A DNA stretch of 64,000 nt, taken from Pectinophora gossypiella. Its lineage: Eukaryota; Arthropoda; Insecta; Lepidoptera; Gelechiidae. Of this stretch, positions 61,422 to 64,000 are shown piece by piece (the first letter of the stretch is position 1; every line of letters begins with the position of its first letter). The stretch spans positions 7,626,001 to 7,690,000 of the forward strand of contig NC_065407.1 in assembly GCF_024362695.1 (NCBI RefSeq). Direction: 5' to 3'. The notes under the pieces are model-generated. The model ran no database searches, had not been told where the DNA came from, and was given only the letters and a program-made list of their open reading frames with translations. Made by a program: the position numbers and the translations under genes.

Positions 61422-61995
61422 CTGTAACAACCACACGAGACACGTTGTAACTACCAAATTCAGTCATCGCAGTATGTTGTCCGATATATCAGATCTACGT
61501 AAAAGCTTTTGCGGCTAGGGAGAGCCATCGATCGCCAGGCGCTACTTCATGTCACCGCAATACAATTGAAGTAATTAAATGAAGTTTCAAATTAATTATT
61601 AAGTAATCCTTACTGAGTCCGACGTATTTAAATATTAATTACTAATAATTAATAGGTATTTCATAAAATGCGGTCGTGGCAACGAATTTTTTTTACCTTT
61701 ATCTAACCGTATTACTTAAGTAGGCATTACGTAGTTACCTTTTTCCTAACTTTAGTATTCTAACGGATTATATTCATTGGGAGGAAATAACGTTAAATAG
61801 GTATATACTGGTTTTCTTAATTAGGCACCTACCTACCCAATGGAGAAACATGTGTTAACCCTTAAAATAGCGAAACAGCACCCGGCAACCTTTTCTTTAA
61901 AAAGTTATTAAGTACTTACTATAATACCCATACAATATTTTTGTCGAATTGCCCATAAGTAGGTATAAAGGACATTTACGTAGTTTAAGACCACA

Positions 61996-62536
61996 ATGAG
62001 GGACTTTCCACGCTACGTTCCTCAAAAACAATATAGATGGCGCTGTACAGATTTTTCTTCGTTTAGCCTTCTAATTTCATGGAACAGATATATGCATCTT
62101 TTATTTTTGTTTTTGGGTATAAATAATGACAGGTGCTTCGGAGGGCACGTTAAGCCGTTGGTCCCGGCTATTAGCCGTAAAAACACCTCCTCCAAACCGC
62201 ACTAGAGCAGCGTGGTGGAGTATGCTCCATACCCCCTCCGGTTGATTGAGGGGAGGCCTGTGCCCAGCAGTGGGACGTATATAGGCAGTTTATGTAATGA
62301 CCCTTTACACCCAGGCACAATTACATCTGTCTCCCATTATTATTCTGAACAAAATAAAGAGAAGTAACATAGGTAGGTACCTAGCAACATAATTAATTAT
62401 ATCAAGCAACAATTCATTTTGGAATAATTATGTATTACTCGGAGTAATGATAAAATAGGTAATTATCCCGTTAAAGCTGTACAACGCCTTCTATATTGTT
62501 TTTGGTAAACGTATCCTGGAAAGTCCCTCATTGGTT
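61996..62536. mobile_element. TIR element (family K), copy 2, carrying a nested SINE
   Basis: Ends AATGAGGGACTTTCCACG and TGGAAAGTCCCTCATTGG are inverted; the inner blocks match copy 1 at 40742-41157. A plus-oriented SINE fragment occupies about 62131-62298, absent from copy 1. Confidence 0.8.
62130..62298 (+). repeat. SINE (family C) fragment nested in family K element
   Basis: GTGCTTCGGAGGGCACGTTA, GTGGTGGAGTATGCTCCATA and GGTTGATTGAGGGGAGGCCT, ending CAGTGGGACGTATATAGGCA. Confidence 0.75.
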
Positions 62537-62556
62537 AAAGTCTCAATGGATATAAT

Positions 62557-62881
62557 CTTCTTCTATCGTGTGGGTTGTGAGGTAGATCACCAACCCCATC
62601 ATCCTGGTGTAAGGGTTACTATTGAGCGCCAAAGGCCCATAACATGGCTCATGTAACGACTACTAACTTGCATCAGTAAGTAGTAACCGGGACCAACGGC
62701 TTAACGTGCCTTCCTAAGCACGGATCATTTTACTTTCGGACAATCAGGTGATTAGCCTGTATGTTCTCACCAAACTAGGGCTCACAAAATGATTTTTGTG
62801 ATGTTTCCCCACCGGGATTCGAAACCAGGACTACCGGATCGTGAGACCAATGTTCAACCACTGGACCACGGAGGCCATTAT
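62557..62881 (-). mobile_element. tRNA-derived SINE (family A), full length
   Basis: Perfect 10-bp target duplication TGGATATAAT (62547-62556 and 62882-62891). The tRNA-like head on the minus strand starts TAATGGCCTCCGTGGTCCAG; the B box is mutated (GGTTTCGAATCCCGG). Confidence 0.92.
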
Positions 62882-63286
62882 TGGATATAATGATCGGTGG
62901 ATATGTTTTTTTAGTTGAATTCCCCACTGCTGGGCTCAGGCTTCCCCTCAATCAATGCATTATAAGCATAACCAAGCTGCTGTCCCTGGTCCCGACTAGC
63001 CAAAACACCCAGAGGAGTTGATTATAAATTTTAAATCGAATAGGTTTCTTCTCAAACATCCATCCATAGGGAAGGCCCGTGCCCCAGTAGTGGGGACGTT
63101 AATGGGCTGATGAAGATAGGTTTCTGTGTTCTGGTGGGCACTCGGAGATAAAGGTTTAAAACGACTGTTTCTCCACTAAGTAAAGGGGTAAATTCATATA
63201 ACTAGCAGGCAAATGTTATGTTCGTGCACTGTATGGCTGAAAGTATGGGTGTTGGTTAATGATTCCAGGGAGGTTAAAAACACCGT

Positions 63287-63411
63287 GTTGAAGCAATTCA
63301 CGTAAAATAGCAATATTGCTTTTTGACATTTGTTGGCAATGCGCAATTACTTTTAAATGCGCAACTGTCAAATTACAATATTGCTTTTTAGACGAATTAC
63401 TTCGATGCGAC
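63287..63411. repeat. Small foldback element
   Basis: GAAGCAATTCACGTAAAATA with GCAATATTGC on the left; right arm CAATATTGCTTTTTAGACGA with ATTACTTCG, inverted. Non-coding. Confidence 0.6.
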
Positions 63412-64000
63412 CGTTTTTAAACCCTCCCCTCCCCCAAATGCACCCCCGATGAAATGTAAATGTACAATGACGGGTGTTACGTGACTTCATTAGTAAACAT
63501 GCATAAAGCGTTATTATGAGGGTTAGTTACTCGTCGCTCGCTTGTTCTCGGTCAATGTTTGACTAAATAAAGTCCATTTGTGTCAAGCTTTCGATTGAAG
63601 CTTGTAATTTTAGGACGTTTCTGTTTAAAATTGTATTATATTCTGTTTATAATGGCATATTATACTTATATAAAAAAAAATCAAAAAATGTTCTTGTTCT
63701 TACATAATCAAAATAATTATTATCTTTAAAGCATGTTAAAGTATAAATTTAATTAGTTAAAATATAGATAGGTACTTGTGTACCTTTCCTAATATTTAAT
63801 TATTTATTAATACTATATATTTAAATAAATAGTCCGTTAAAGTATTTTAAAAGGGTCTACGACTGCAAAAATAAAATTTATCGGAAAACTACAGCACAAT
63901 TTTTCTATCCGGATAACAGAGTTCGGCAACTATTATTAACAGTACTTTTGTTGCAACCGAGGGTTTCACTCGGTCAAAAAACAAAAAAAAAACTACAGTC

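Larger units (their letters stand above)
61422..64000. other. Repeat-rich flank, probably an intron of the unknown gene
   Basis: No exon recognised. It contains TIR element family K (61996-62536), SINE copies (62130-62296, 62557-62881), SINE tail fragments (62920-62965, 63060-63110) and a small foldback (63287-63411). 63420-64000 is AT-rich and featureless. Confidence 0.55.

Overview
The window is a piece of a eukaryotic, almost certainly lepidopteran (moth or butterfly), nuclear genome. The evidence is AT-rich DNA with GT-AG introns, insect-type proteins, and dense insertions of tRNA-derived SINEs, a Tc1-like transposon, hAT- and PIF-like MITEs and foldback elements of the kinds common in Lepidoptera. 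Species cannot be decided from the sequence. I rebuilt the gene models by hand from splice sites and reading phase. For every gene with both ends visible the exon lengths add up to a multiple of three, which is a strong internal check.

Layout. 1-19193 (+): the 3' part of a very large coiled-coil protein gene (16 visible exons, 2549 codons before the stop, one 5.7-kb exon). It is possibly a CENP-E-type kinesin tail or another kinetochore, centrosome or Golgi coiled coil, but the head is off the window. An intact-looking Tc1/mariner-family transposon (6887-8522) lies in one intron. 19194-23565: intergenic DNA between convergent genes, with a retroposon bounded by a 14-bp target duplication and a 1.3-kb foldback element with arms of about 400 bp. 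23566-35825 (-): Gemin5 (18 exons, 1339 aa), the snRNA-binding WD40 subunit of the SMN complex. 37899-56720 (+): a bestrophin chloride channel (13 exons, 707 aa) with an 8.3-kb first coding intron. 57607-58608 (-): ribosomal protein eL39 (51 aa). 59104-60029 (+): mitochondrial translation initiation factor 3 (216 aa). 61281-61421 (-): the last coding exon of an unrecognised gene that continues to the right.

Arrangement. Gemin5 and bestrophin are divergent, as are RpL39 and mIF3. The coiled-coil gene with Gemin5, bestrophin with RpL39, and mIF3 with the unknown gene are convergent pairs. The genes share no evident pathway; this is an ordinary mix of housekeeping genes and one ion channel. I see no clearly new multi-gene system. 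The most interesting items are a thrice-repeated exon module in the coiled-coil gene, an exon bracketed by long inverted repeats, a foldback element that may supply the Gemin5 poly(A) signal, and several well-delimited, partly nested mobile-element families.
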